Shown here: one piece after another, positions 50,087 through 58,557 of the stretch
Layout: each line of letters opens with the position of its first letter
Position numbering within the stretch: the stretch's first letter is position 1
Source of the DNA: Polaribacter sejongensis
GTDB taxonomy: Bacteria > Bacteroidota > Bacteroidia > Flavobacteriales > Flavobacteriaceae
DNA: 64,000 nucleotides
Direction: 5' to 3'
Assembly: GCF_038024065.1 (NCBI RefSeq)
Contig: NZ_CP150667.1
Location: 3,231,501-3,295,500 of the forward strand
The notes under the pieces: model-generated
Seen by the model: the letters and a program-made list of their open reading frames with translations, nothing else
Database searches by the model: none
What the model was told of the DNA's origin: nothing
Translations under genes and position numbers: made by a program

Positions 50087-51346
50087 ATGATTTCAGTAGA
50101 AGAAGCTTTGCAAACCGTTTTAAATTCATATCAAGATTTTGGAGTTGAAGAAATTCCGTTTATAAAATCTGTTGGTAGAATTTTAAAGGAAGAAATTTTT
50201 GCAGATAGAGATTTTCCTCCATTTAATAGAGTTTCTATGGATGGAATTGCAATTGATTATTCTGCATTTACTTCTCGACTGCGCTCGAAGAGACCGTTAA
50301 GTTTCAAAATAGAAGGAATTCAAGCTGCGGGAAGTGAACAAATTACACTTAAAAACACTGAAAATTGTATTGAAGTAATGACTGGAGCTGTTTTACCAAA
50401 CAATGCAAATACTGTTATTCGATACGAAGATGTAACAATAGAAAACGGAGTTGCAACCATAAATATTGATGCAATTAACGATGGCCAAAATGTTCATTCG
50501 AAAGGAAAAGATGGACAAAAAGGAGATGTATTAATTGAAGAAAATAAAATAATTTCTGCAGCAGAAATTGGTGTTTTAGCTACCGTTGGGAAATCTACAG
50601 TAAAAGTTGCAAAACAATCAAAAGTAATGATTGTTTCTACGGGTGATGAATTGGTTGGGGTAGATGAAATTCCGCTAGAACATCAAATAAGAAGAAGCAA
50701 TGTGTTTACATTAGTGTCTTTGTTAGAAAGATTAAATATTCCATCAGAAACCGCACATATTACAGATGATAAGCCAATTTTAAAATCAAAAATAGAAAAC
50801 TACTTACAAGAATATGATGTTTTGCTTTTTAGTGGTGCTGTAAGTAAAGGTAAATATGACTTTTTGCCAGAAGTTTTTGATGAATTAGGAGTTGAAAAAC
50901 TGTTTCATAAAGTAGCACAAAGACCTGGAAAACCATTCTGGTTTGGAAGAAAATCTTTTCTTAATGAAAATAATTTAAATTCAGATAATCAGACAAATGA
51001 TAAATATAAAAAGAACACAATTGTATTCGGATTTCCTGGGAATCCAATTTCTACTTTTGTAAATTGTGTAGCCTATTTTTATCCTTGGTATTATAAATCT
51101 GTAGACATAAAGGCTGAAACTGAAACGGCAATTTTAAATGCTGATGTTTCTTTTAAACCTAATTTAACGTATTTTTTACAAGTAAAATTAAGTTCGAGGT
51201 TTGGGCATTTAATTGCGACTCCAATTATTGGAAATGGTTCTGGAGATTTAGCAAGTTTGGTAAAAACAGATGCTTTTATTCAGTTGCCAAATGATAAAAC
51301 AGAGTTTAAAAAAGGAGAGGTTTTTCCGATAATAAGATATAGATAA
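50087..51346 (+). CDS. moeA: Molybdopterin molybdenumtransferase MoeA
   Basis: The 419-residue enzyme inserts molybdate into molybdopterin. The N-terminal motif FPPFNRVSMDGIAI, the CIEVMTGAVLPNNANTVIRY domain, the MogA-like core (VSTGDELVG, LFSGAVSKGKYDFLPE, FGFPGNPISTFVNC) and the C-terminal beta domain are present. Two additions stand out: a GC-rich eight-residue piece SRLRSKRP at residues 63-70 and a polar insertion of about 20 residues (NENNLNSDNQTNDKYKKN) before FGFPGNP. moaC overlaps its end by one base. Confidence 0.94.
   Translation: MISVEEALQTVLNSYQDFGVEEIPFIKSVGRILKEEIFADRDFPPFNRVSMDGIAIDYSAFTSRLRSKRPLSFKIEGIQAAGSEQITLKNTENCIEVMTGAVLPNNANTVIRYEDVTIENGVATINIDAINDGQNVHSKGKDGQKGDVLIEENKIISAAEIGVLATVGKSTVKVAKQSKVMIVSTGDELVGVDEIPLEHQIRRSNVFTLVSLLERLNIPSETAHITDDKPILKSKIENYLQEYDVLLFSGAVSKGKYDFLPEVFDELGVEKLFHKVAQRPGKPFWFGRKSFLNENNLNSDNQTNDKYKKNTIVFGFPGNPISTFVNCVAYFYPWYYKSVDIKAETETAILNADVSFKPNLTYFLQVKLSSRFGHLIATPIIGNGSGDLASLVKTDAFIQLPNDKTEFKKGEVFPIIRYR
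50271..50296. repeat. GC-rich repeat fragment inside moeA
   Basis: CTTCTCGACTGCGCTCGAAG is unlike its AT-rich surroundings, uses codons otherwise rare here (CGA, CTG, CGC, TCG) and resembles the reverse of the intergenic word CTGAGCGTAGTCGAAAGG at 17023. It adds an extra polar patch to MoeA without a frameshift. Confidence 0.5.
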
Positions 51347-51819
51347 TGAGCGATTTTAGTCATTTAAACGAAAAGAACAATCCTAAAATGGTAAATGTTT
51401 CTGATAAGAAAATTACCAAAAGAACGGCAATTGCAAAGGCAACCATGTTTTTAGGAGAAGAAGTAATTGCTCATTTTACAAATGATGAGTTATTTACCAA
51501 AAAAGGACCTGTTTTTCAAACGGCAATTATTGCTGGAATTCAAGGTGTAAAAAAGACCTCAGAATTAATACCAATGTGCCATCCATTATTAATTAATGGT
51601 GTGGATATTGATATTAATATTATAGATTCAGAAAATATAGAAGTCTTTTGTGAAGTTACAATTACGGGTAAAACTGGTGTTGAAATGGAGGCTTTAACGG
51701 GAGCAAACATAACGTGTTTAACTATTTATGATATGTGTAAAAGCATCAGTCAGAAAATGGTTATTAAAGAAGTTAAATTGTTAGAGAAAACGGGAGGGAA
51801 ATCTGATATTAAGAATTAA
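51346..51819 (+). CDS. moaC: Cyclic pyranopterin monophosphate synthase MoaC
   Basis: The 157-residue enzyme completes the precursor-Z step after MoaA. KRTAIAKATMFLGEE, TSELIPMCHPLLINGVDIDI and TGVEMEALTGANITCLTIYD with the KSISQKM tail are typical, including the active-site Lys and His regions. It is single-domain and of normal length. moaD, moaE and moaB are not present in the window, so they must be elsewhere. The start overlaps the moeA stop by one base. Confidence 0.95.
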   Translation: MSDFSHLNEKNNPKMVNVSDKKITKRTAIAKATMFLGEEVIAHFTNDELFTKKGPVFQTAIIAGIQGVKKTSELIPMCHPLLINGVDIDINIIDSENIEVFCEVTITGKTGVEMEALTGANITCLTIYDMCKSISQKMVIKEVKLLEKTGGKSDIKN

Positions 51820-51951
51820 ATGTCATTCCGAAATGAGACTTTTCGTCGATTGAGGAATCTAATTTTATAGAGCAACCAATTCTGAGAAGTTCTGTTATTT
51901 CTTCTTTATGGAGAATTACATGAAAATTATAAAATTTTGGAGTTCTAAATG

Positions 51952-51995
51952 ATGAGATTTCTCAATCGCTTAAAAAGCTCATTTCTAAATGACAC
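51952..51995. repeat. Dispersed intergenic repeat, copy 2
   Basis: About 44 bases with two or so differences from 17209-17253, in the 203-base gap between moaC and mobA. The gap also begins with a related word (GTCATTCCGAAATGAGAC at 51829). No gene is seen in the gap. Confidence 0.65.
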
Positions 51996-52022
51996 TTGCT
52001 TTAGAAACAATAGAATAATATT

Positions 52023-53126
52023 ATGAAAAAACACAGCAAACATACCAATCTTGAAAGAAGAGATAACGATAATTTTGCTCCGAATGAAATTGCAATTTTG
52101 GGTACAAATTGTGGTGTTATTTCAGATTTGGTTCACAAGGTTTCTAAAAATTTATCAGATTATAAATTGGCTTATTTTGATGCTTCCCATGCTAAGGATG
52201 TCGTGAAGAATAACTTGTCAGAATATGTGTTTCATCACGAAGGAAATCTACAAATTACCACATCTGGAAATATCAATAAATTTCAACAACGATTAGATTT
52301 TGCCAAGTTTGATTATGTTTTTATCAACGGAAATCATTATCAAGGAGCAAAACAAATTCTAATTTTAGATGAGGCAAAAGAAGTCTCTGTTTTAAAAAGG
52401 TTAGATCAGTTAGATCGCATTCAATTTATAATTAAGTTGAAATCAGAAACTGAATATTTTAACTTTTTAGAAGAGAAATACCCACAGATAAAAAATATTA
52501 CTTGTTATACTATTGATGAAATTGATGCGATTTCAAATCACATCAATAATTTAATTCAAGAAAAAATAGCTCCTGTAAAAGGTTTGGTTTTAGTTGGTGG
52601 TAAAAGTACCAGAATGGGTCAAGATAAATCTGAATTGGATTATTTTGGAAAACCACAGAAAGAAGTTGTAAAAGAATTGTTAGAAAATAATGCTTTAGAA
52701 ACCTTTTATTCTGTTCAGAATTCATCAGAAAAAGGAGATGAAATTTCAGATAAATTCATCAATTTAGGTCCGTTTGGCGGAATTTGTTCTGCTTTTCAGA
52801 AAGATCCAAATTCAGCTTGGTTTGTGTTGGCAACAGATGTTCCTTTTGTAAATGAAGAAATTATTCAGTTAGTTTTAAAATACAGAAATCCTAGTAAGGC
52901 AGCAACGGCAATTAAGGGGAAAGGTAAAGATTTTCCGGAACCTTTAATTACTATTTACGAGCCGAAAGCATACGCTATTTTATTACAATATTTAGCACAA
53001 GGATATTCTTGTCCGCGTAAAATGTTAATTAATTCTGATGTAGAAATTGTTGAAATTGATGATGACTATATTAGAAATATAAATACTCCGGAAGAGTTTA
53101 ATGAAGCTAAAAAAGAGCTAAATTAG
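52023..53126 (+). CDS. mobA: MobA-like molybdenum cofactor guanylyltransferase with degenerate N-terminal domain
   Basis: The 367-residue protein has a C-terminal MobA nucleotidyltransferase (about 187-367) with the signature LVLVGGKSTRMGQDKSELDY, ATDVPFVNE and INTPEEF. It would attach GMP to molybdopterin. Residues about 20-185 form an extra domain (NEIAILGTNCGVISDLVHKV) that resembles the MobB GTPase start, but the P-loop lysine pattern GxxxxGK(S/T) is missing. The fusion is in the right order for a MobB-MobA relative. It follows the moa genes. Confidence 0.85.
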   Translation: MKKHSKHTNLERRDNDNFAPNEIAILGTNCGVISDLVHKVSKNLSDYKLAYFDASHAKDVVKNNLSEYVFHHEGNLQITTSGNINKFQQRLDFAKFDYVFINGNHYQGAKQILILDEAKEVSVLKRLDQLDRIQFIIKLKSETEYFNFLEEKYPQIKNITCYTIDEIDAISNHINNLIQEKIAPVKGLVLVGGKSTRMGQDKSELDYFGKPQKEVVKELLENNALETFYSVQNSSEKGDEISDKFINLGPFGGICSAFQKDPNSAWFVLATDVPFVNEEIIQLVLKYRNPSKAATAIKGKGKDFPEPLITIYEPKAYAILLQYLAQGYSCPRKMLINSDVEIVEIDDDYIRNINTPEEFNEAKKELN

Positions 53127-53169
53127 TTGTAAATTAGAATGTTTAAATTTATGTAATCTCACTTTTATT

Positions 53170-53634
53170 ATGAAAACAAAATCTTATTTTTTTATTCTTC
53201 TTTTCGGAATACTTTTTGCTAGTTGTACACCAGAACTTTCTACAAAAGAATTTATGGTAGATAATTGGGAAACCACTTACCTAAAAATAGAAATGTATAC
53301 GGTTAATAATACAGATTCTTTGCAAGTTTACGAAGACAAATTTGATGATAATCCAGAATTAGTAGCACAATCTCAATATAATAATGATGGTACCTTTTCT
53401 GCTTGGTTTAAAAACACAAAAGGAGAGCAAATATCTAAAGCTATTGGAGAGTGGGATGTAGTGGAAGATTCTTTAAAAGTAGCTTTTAACTATGGAGGAA
53501 AAGATAAGAAAGTAAGCTACTTTATTGAAAGGACTACAGAAGGTTTTATAGGTACAAGCAAGTATGATTGGGATGAAGATGGAAAATTTGATGACCTGTT
53601 AACCATGAAGACAAAGAGAATTAAATTAGATTAG
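53170..53634 (+). CDS. Lipocalin-like lipoprotein
   Basis: The 154-residue lipoprotein has a lipobox ending LFASC (Cys19) and a beta-rich mature part (FMVDNWETTYLKIEMYTVN, FSAWFKNTKGEQISKAIGEW, GKDKKVSYFIERTTEGF) that resembles small lipocalin-like Bacteroidota proteins. Its role is unknown. The histidine kinase gene starts 2 bases after its stop, so it might be a sensory partner; this is inferred from spacing only. Confidence 0.75.
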   Translation: MKTKSYFFILLFGILFASCTPELSTKEFMVDNWETTYLKIEMYTVNNTDSLQVYEDKFDDNPELVAQSQYNNDGTFSAWFKNTKGEQISKAIGEWDVVEDSLKVAFNYGGKDKKVSYFIERTTEGFIGTSKYDWDEDGKFDDLLTMKTKRIKLD

Positions 53635-53636
53635 AT

Positions 53637-55094
53637 TTGGTGAGTTTTAAAAAAATATCCTTAAGAATACGTATCTTTTTATCAATGATTTTATTGGTGT
53701 TATTGGCATCTGTATTAATCTTGGTGGTTACTATTTATCAGTATGATGAACAGACAAAAGACTACAATATTCAACGTTTTGAGCGGAAAGAGGCCACTAC
53801 CAAAGAAATTATAGAATTAGAGCTTAAAAACAAAACCACCTACCCAGTAAATACTGAAAATTTAGCTAAAATATTTCAAGAACGTATTTTTGAAATATCA
53901 TCTATTAATAAATTAAATATCTCGTTCTACGACTTAAAGGGGAATTTACTAAAATCTTCTACGGCAAATGCTTTTGAAAAAGTAGATATAAAACCGCTTC
54001 CGATAAATGTTTTAAAAGAATTATCGCAAAATTCTAATCATAAAATATTAAAAACAAGTGTAGAAAATGGAACGGGTTATCAATCTTCGTTCTCGTTTAT
54101 ACATGATCCAAAATTTAAAAGAATCGGTATTATTGAGTTGCAGTTTACGCAAGATAACTCGGAGATAGAGCATGAGCTGAGAGAGTTTATGTTGCGATTG
54201 GGTGTGGTGTATATATTAATGTTTCTAATTGCAATTGCAATTGCATATTTCTTATCAAGTTATATTACTAGGTCTATAAAAACCATTTCAGATAAAATGC
54301 AACAAACCCGTTTAAACAAACGGAATGAAAAGATTATTTTAGACAAGGCTAGTTCAGAAATAGAAATTTTGGTGGAAGCATACAATCATATGATTGATGA
54401 ATTGGGAGAAAGTGCTGCTAAATTAGCTAAAAGTGAGCGAGAACAAGCTTGGAGAGAAATGGCAAAACAAGTAGCGCATGAAATTAAAAATCCATTGACT
54501 CCAATGCGCTTAACAGTGCAAAGTTTTGAGCGAAGATTTGATCCTACAGACGAAAAAGCAAAAGAGAAGTTAAAAGAATTTAGCCAGACTTTAATTCAGC
54601 AGATAGATGTTATGAGTTCTATAGCATCTGCTTTTTCTGATTTTGCTAAAATGCCAACTCAAAAGAAAGAACAATTAGATGTAATTAGCGTTGTAAAGTT
54701 TGCTTTAGATATTTTTTCAGAGCGATATATAAAATACTATCCGCAAGAAAAAGAACTGCACGCTAATTTAGATAAAACGCAATTAATTAGAGTGATTACA
54801 AACTTAGTTAAAAATGCAATTCAGGCCGTAAATGTTGAGGAAAACCCTTTAATTGAAGTAAAAGTTTTTTCTGAAGATCTAAATATAAAGATTACAGTTT
54901 CTGATAATGGAAAGGGAATTTCTGACGACCTAAAAGATTTAATTTTTGAACCTAAATTTACTACAAAATCTAGTGGAATGGGATTAGGTCTCGGTATGAT
55001 AAGAAATATTATTGAAGCTTATAAAGGAACCATTTCTTTTACTTCTAAAGAAGGATTAGGAACTGTTTTTACAGTTATCTTAGCCAAAAGTTAA
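53637..55094 (+). CDS. NtrY-like HAMP sensor histidine kinase
   Basis: The 485-residue kinase has a transmembrane helix at about 12-33, an extracytoplasmic sensor domain (about 35-180), a second helix at about 185-208, a HAMP linker, a HisKA domain with His281 (QVAHEIKNPLTPMRL, as in NtrY) and an ATPase domain (NLVKNAIQAV, DNGKGI, GMGLGLGM). The start is TTG at 53637 or GTG at 53640. No response regulator lies beside it, so it is an orphan in this window. It follows a small lipoprotein by 2 bases. Confidence 0.92.
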   Translation: MVSFKKISLRIRIFLSMILLVLLASVLILVVTIYQYDEQTKDYNIQRFERKEATTKEIIELELKNKTTYPVNTENLAKIFQERIFEISSINKLNISFYDLKGNLLKSSTANAFEKVDIKPLPINVLKELSQNSNHKILKTSVENGTGYQSSFSFIHDPKFKRIGIIELQFTQDNSEIEHELREFMLRLGVVYILMFLIAIAIAYFLSSYITRSIKTISDKMQQTRLNKRNEKIILDKASSEIEILVEAYNHMIDELGESAAKLAKSEREQAWREMAKQVAHEIKNPLTPMRLTVQSFERRFDPTDEKAKEKLKEFSQTLIQQIDVMSSIASAFSDFAKMPTQKKEQLDVISVVKFALDIFSERYIKYYPQEKELHANLDKTQLIRVITNLVKNAIQAVNVEENPLIEVKVFSEDLNIKITVSDNGKGISDDLKDLIFEPKFTTKSSGMGLGLGMIRNIIEAYKGTISFTSKEGLGTVFTVILAKS

Positions 55095-55143
55095 TTTAAT
55101 CATTGCCTTGAATGTGAAGAATAGGCAACTAAATTTATAAAAA

Positions 55144-55917
55144 ATGAAATTCGAGAATATTTTAGTTGAGAAAAAAGATAGTTTGGCTCAAATAACAATC
55201 AACAGACCCAAAAAATTAAATGCTCTTAATAAGGCAACAATTATAGAATTGAATGAAGCTTTTGAAGGATTAGAAGATGATACTAATATTAGGGCAATTA
55301 TTTTAACGGGTAGCGGAGAGAAAGCTTTTGTTGCAGGAGCAGATATCTCTGAATTTGCAGATTTTTCTGTAGATGAAGGAACCCGATTATCTAAATTAGG
55401 GCACGATACTTTATTCGATTATGTAGAAAATTTATCTACACCTGTTATTGCAGCCGTAAATGGTTTTGCTTTAGGTGGTGGATTAGAGTTGGCGATGTCT
55501 TGTCATTTTAGAATAGCATCTGATAATGCAAAAATGGGCTTGCCAGAAGTATCTTTAGGGGTTATACCTGGTTATGGAGGTACACAGCGTTTGCCACAAT
55601 TAGTGGGGAAAGGAAAAGCAATGGAAATGATTATGACTGCAGGTATGATTTCTGCGGATGAGGCAAAAGAATATGGTTTGGTGAATCATGTTACTACCCA
55701 AGAGGAGTTATTGCCATTAGCCGAAAAGATTGCAAGTAAGATTATAAGAAATTCATCGTTAGCTATTAGCGCAGCCATTAGAGCTGTTAATGCAGGTTTT
55801 GAAGATGGTGTTAATGGTTTTGATGTTGAAGTAGATGAATTTGGAGAGTGTTTTGGAACAGATGATTTTATAGAAGGTACTGATGCATTTTTAAATAAAA
55901 GAAAACCAAATTTTTAG
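55144..55917 (+). CDS. Enoyl-CoA hydratase/isomerase (crotonase family)
   Basis: The 257-residue enzyme hydrates 2-enoyl-CoA in fatty-acid oxidation or a related path. The oxyanion elements are VAGADISEF and GFALGGGLELAM, and the catalytic glutamates are Glu115 and Glu135, spaced exactly as in the family. It is a single-domain crotonase of normal length. No other beta-oxidation genes are near, so the pathway is not fixed. It lies 49 bases after the kinase. Confidence 0.92.
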   Translation: MKFENILVEKKDSLAQITINRPKKLNALNKATIIELNEAFEGLEDDTNIRAIILTGSGEKAFVAGADISEFADFSVDEGTRLSKLGHDTLFDYVENLSTPVIAAVNGFALGGGLELAMSCHFRIASDNAKMGLPEVSLGVIPGYGGTQRLPQLVGKGKAMEMIMTAGMISADEAKEYGLVNHVTTQEELLPLAEKIASKIIRNSSLAISAAIRAVNAGFEDGVNGFDVEVDEFGECFGTDDFIEGTDAFLNKRKPNF

Positions 55918-55933
55918 AGATAGTTATAAAAAA

Positions 55934-55960
55934 AAAGCGAGTCTAAATTAGACTCGCTTT
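55934..55960. terminator. Bidirectional terminator, first of the GCGAGTC family
   Basis: AAAGCGAGTCTA and TAGACTCGCTTT form a 12-bp stem with a three-base loop, between the enoyl-CoA hydratase gene and array copy 1. Its GCGAGTC core is repeated after each array gene. Confidence 0.85.
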
Positions 55961-56006
55961 AAGCATCAAAGTATGGCAGTAGATTGATGATGAAATTTAC
56001 TGTTTT

Positions 56007-56591
56007 TTAAATTCTGAAGTTTTCTTCATAAGACCTGTTATCTGTAAATATGACAACCTTATACGTTCCTTTTTCTTCTTCGGATAACTTGTAAATCCTG
56101 TTTATAAGTTCTTTACCTTCTACTTTCTCAGAAAGAATAATAGCATCGTTGAAATATAAAGTTACTTCTAAAGGCTTATTGTTAAACGCTATTTTAGAAA
56201 TTAAGATTAAATCTCCTTCTGTTCTAATTACAGGTTTAAAAATTATTTCATCTTTTTCTTCAAAAAAAGTAACAAAACCATCTTTTACCTCAAATTTCTT
56301 AACAATAATTTCGAAGTCTTTTTCTAGTTCTGTTCTGTACAAGCCGTCTTCTAGATTTGTTAGATCGAAAGTTTTAGCATAGTTTCCAGAACTTTGTAAT
56401 ACTTGTTTATATATTGTTATTCCGTATTCATTTATAATAGTTAAAGCATTTCCTTTTTTTACGGCTTTGTATTCAACTTTAACTCTTTTTACAGCTACTG
56501 CATTAGTAGATTCCTTGTTGTCGTTTGCGTAACTAATTAATGTTCCAAACATTAATGTTACTACTAAAATTGTTTTGATTGTTGTTCTCAT
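56007..56591 (-). CDS. Tandem-array secreted protein, copy 1
   Basis: The 194-residue exported protein has a signal peptide (ending FGTLISYAN) and then two similar beta-sandwich domains (about 35-108 and 118-194), the second ending GTYKVVIFTDNRSYEENFRI. Both resemble the tail of type IX secretion substrates (a G-x-Y turn, then a final amphipathic strand). No catalytic motif is seen and the family is unknown to me. Compared with copy 2, residues 1-107 differ at about 6 positions and residues 108-194 at about 33. It has its own promoter box (56621) and terminator (55934). Confidence 0.85.
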   Translation of the reverse strand: MRTTIKTILVVTLMFGTLISYANDNKESTNAVAVKRVKVEYKAVKKGNALTIINEYGITIYKQVLQSSGNYAKTFDLTNLEDGLYRTELEKDFEIIVKKFEVKDGFVTFFEEKDEIIFKPVIRTEGDLILISKIAFNNKPLEVTLYFNDAIILSEKVEGKELINRIYKLSEEEKGTYKVVIFTDNRSYEENFRI

Positions 56592-56620
56592 TTTTTCTTA
56601 TTTAATGGTTAGTAACACTA

Positions 56621-56628
56621 CAAAGGTA
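56621..56628 (-). promoter_or_regulatory. -7 promoter box TACCTTTG of array copy 1
   Basis: The minus strand reads TACCTTTG, an exact TAnnTTTG match, 29 bases before the start codon. Copy 2 has the same box at the same distance. Confidence 0.5.
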
Positions 56629-56793
56629 TGGTGGTAGTTAAGTTCTAAAAACATCATAATTGGTAACTTTATGTTCTAAATTATCATTAAATATATTTAA
56701 GTATTTTAAAGTAGTTAATACAGTATACATTAATGCTAATTATCTATAATGTTATATAATTGGTATTATAACTATAGAGAACATTTTATACAA

Positions 56794-56823
56794 AAAAAGC
56801 GAGTCCATTTGGACTCGCTTTTT
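56794..56823 (-). terminator. GCGAGTC-family terminator of array copy 2
   Basis: The A run with GCGAGTCC pairs with GGACTCGC and a T run, 13 bp in all with loop ATTT. It lies about 50 bases after the copy 2 stop. Confidence 0.85.
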
Positions 56824-56869
56824 ATCATTAAATTATAGCAGTAATTTAACGAAACAATTAACTAAATTT

Positions 56870-57454
56870 TTATATTGTAAAATTTTTTACGTAAGTTCTG
56901 TCATTGGTGTTTACAACAACCTTGTATGTTCCTTTTTCAAATTCAGATAATTTGTAAACTCTATTTAATACTTTTTCACCACTTACTTCATCAGAAAGGA
57001 TAATGTTATTTTGGTAGTATAAAGTTACATTTAAAGGTTTTTCTTCAAATTCAATTTTAGAAATCATAACCAAATTTCCTTCGGTTCTAATTACTGGTTT
57101 AAAAATTATTTCATTTTCGTCCTTATAAAAAGTAACAAAACCATCTTTAACCTCTAGTTTTTTAACAATAATTTCGAAGTCTTTTTCTAGTTCAGTTGTG
57201 TATAAACCATCCTCTAAATTCGTTAAATCGAAAGTTTTAGTATAGTTTCCAGAACTTTGTAATACTTGTTTATATATTGTTATTCCATATTCATTTTTAA
57301 TCGTTAAAGCATTCCCCTTTTTTACGGCTTTATACTCAACTTTAACTCTTTTTACAGCTACTGCATTAGTAGATTCCTTGTTGTCGTTTGCGTAACTAAT
57401 TAATGTTCCAAACATTAATGTTACTACTAAAATTGTTTTGATTATTGTTTTCAT
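56870..57454 (-). CDS. Tandem-array secreted protein, copy 2
   Basis: The 194-residue paralogue of copy 1 has the same signal peptide and first domain; the second domain (about 118-194, ending VVVNTNDRTYVKNFTI) is much diverged in surface residues but keeps the GTYKVVV core. Domain layout is the same as in the other four copies. The first-half similarity to copy 1 extends to the DNA. It has its own promoter box (57485) and terminator (56794). Confidence 0.85.
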   Translation of the reverse strand: MKTIIKTILVVTLMFGTLISYANDNKESTNAVAVKRVKVEYKAVKKGNALTIKNEYGITIYKQVLQSSGNYTKTFDLTNLEDGLYTTELEKDFEIIVKKLEVKDGFVTFYKDENEIIFKPVIRTEGNLVMISKIEFEEKPLNVTLYYQNNIILSDEVSGEKVLNRVYKLSEFEKGTYKVVVNTNDRTYVKNFTI

Positions 57455-57484
57455 TTTTTTCTTATTTAATGGTTAGTAACACTA

Positions 57485-57492
57485 CAAAGGTA
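57485..57492 (-). promoter_or_regulatory. -7 promoter box TACCTTTG of array copy 2
   Basis: The minus strand reads TACCTTTG, 30 bases before the start, in a leader nearly identical to that of copy 1. Confidence 0.5.
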
Positions 57493-57633
57493 CGTTGGTA
57501 GTTAAGTTCTAAAAACATCATAATTGGTATGATTATATGTTATTTTACCAGTATTAATTAATGTTAATTAATTGTTAAGTTAATATAGAGTATATTTATG
57601 TTAATCTTATTTTTATCAAAAAGTATTTACAAA

Positions 57634-57663
57634 TAAAAATCGAGTCCTTTTGGACTCGCTTTT
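57634..57663 (-). terminator. GCGAGTC-family terminator of array copy 3, one pair broken
   Basis: CGAGTCC and GGACTCG pair with loop TTTT and flanking A and T runs, but the usual G next to the stem is T (TCGAGTCC opposite GGACTCGC), so one pair is lost. The others in the array are intact. Confidence 0.7.
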
Positions 57664-57709
57664 ACCATCAAACTATAGCAGTAATTTGACGAAACAATTA
57701 ACTAAATTT

Positions 57710-58300
57710 TTATATATTAAATTCCTTTGAATAAGTTCTTTCATCAGAACTAACAACTACTTTATAAGCACCAACTTCCTTTTCAGATAATTTGTAAACT
57801 CTTTTTAAAAGTCTGTCTCCAGATATGGTTTCAGAAAGTACAACTTCATCATTATAATAAAGAGTAACTTTTAAAGGTTCGTTGTTAAAATTAATTTTTG
57901 ATACTAATAATAAATCACCTTCAGTTCTAATGATCGGTTTAAATATTTTTTCATCTTTATTATTTAAAAATGTAACCAATCCATTTTCAACATAAAATTG
58001 TTTAATAACAATTTCGAAGTCTTTATTTAATTCAGCAGAGTAGATCCCATTTTCTAAAGCAGAAAAATCAAATGTTCTAGAATAGTCTCCAGAATTTTTA
58101 ATTTCATTATTATAAACAGTTAAACCGTTACTATTTTTAATAGTTAAAGTCTGACCTTTTTTTACATTATTAAATTCAACCTTAACAGTTTTCTTTGCTT
58201 CTTTATAATTGGTATTGTCTTTTTCGTTTGCGCTAGTTATTAATGTTCCGAACATTAAAGCAACTAATATAATTTTATTTATTTTCATTTTATATGTCAT
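57710..58300 (-). CDS. Tandem-array secreted protein, copy 3
   Basis: The 196-residue paralogue (a second Met at residue 5 may be the true start) has a signal peptide ending FGTLITSAN and domains at about 38-110 and 121-196. It is about 96% identical to copy 4 by eye (7 differences in 196). First domain: VEFNNVKKGQTLTIKNSNGL; second domain ends VVVSSDERTYSKEFNI. It has its own TAAATTTG promoter box at 58321. Confidence 0.85.
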   Translation of the reverse strand: MTYKMKINKIILVALMFGTLITSANEKDNTNYKEAKKTVKVEFNNVKKGQTLTIKNSNGLTVYNNEIKNSGDYSRTFDFSALENGIYSAELNKDFEIVIKQFYVENGLVTFLNNKDEKIFKPIIRTEGDLLLVSKINFNNEPLKVTLYYNDEVVLSETISGDRLLKRVYKLSEKEVGAYKVVVSSDERTYSKEFNI

Positions 58301-58320
58301 TTATATGATTAATAACACTG

Positions 58321-58328
58321 CAAATTTA
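58321..58328 (-). promoter_or_regulatory. -7 promoter box TAAATTTG of array copy 3
   Basis: The minus strand reads TAAATTTG, an exact TAnnTTTG match, 20 bases before the start at 58300. Copies 3, 4 and 5 share this box and its surroundings. Confidence 0.5.
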
Positions 58329-58482
58329 TGACAGCAATTTTGTTTAGAAAACATCGTAATTGGTGTTTTTATGTGTTATATTAACAAGTATGTTTATTTG
58401 TTGAATTTTAGTGTGTTAATATAGTATATGTTTGTGTTAATTTTATACAATAAATATTTTTAGTCTAGATGTTTATAAATAT

Positions 58483-58512
58483 AAAAAGCGAGTCCTTTTG
58501 GACTCGCTTTTA
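58483..58512 (-). terminator. GCGAGTC-family terminator of array copy 4
   Basis: AAAAAGCGAGTCC pairs with GGACTCGC plus a T run, with loop TTTT, about 45 bases after the copy 4 stop. Confidence 0.85.
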
Positions 58513-58557
58513 CCATCAAACTATAGCAGTAATTTGACGAAACAATTAACTAAATTT

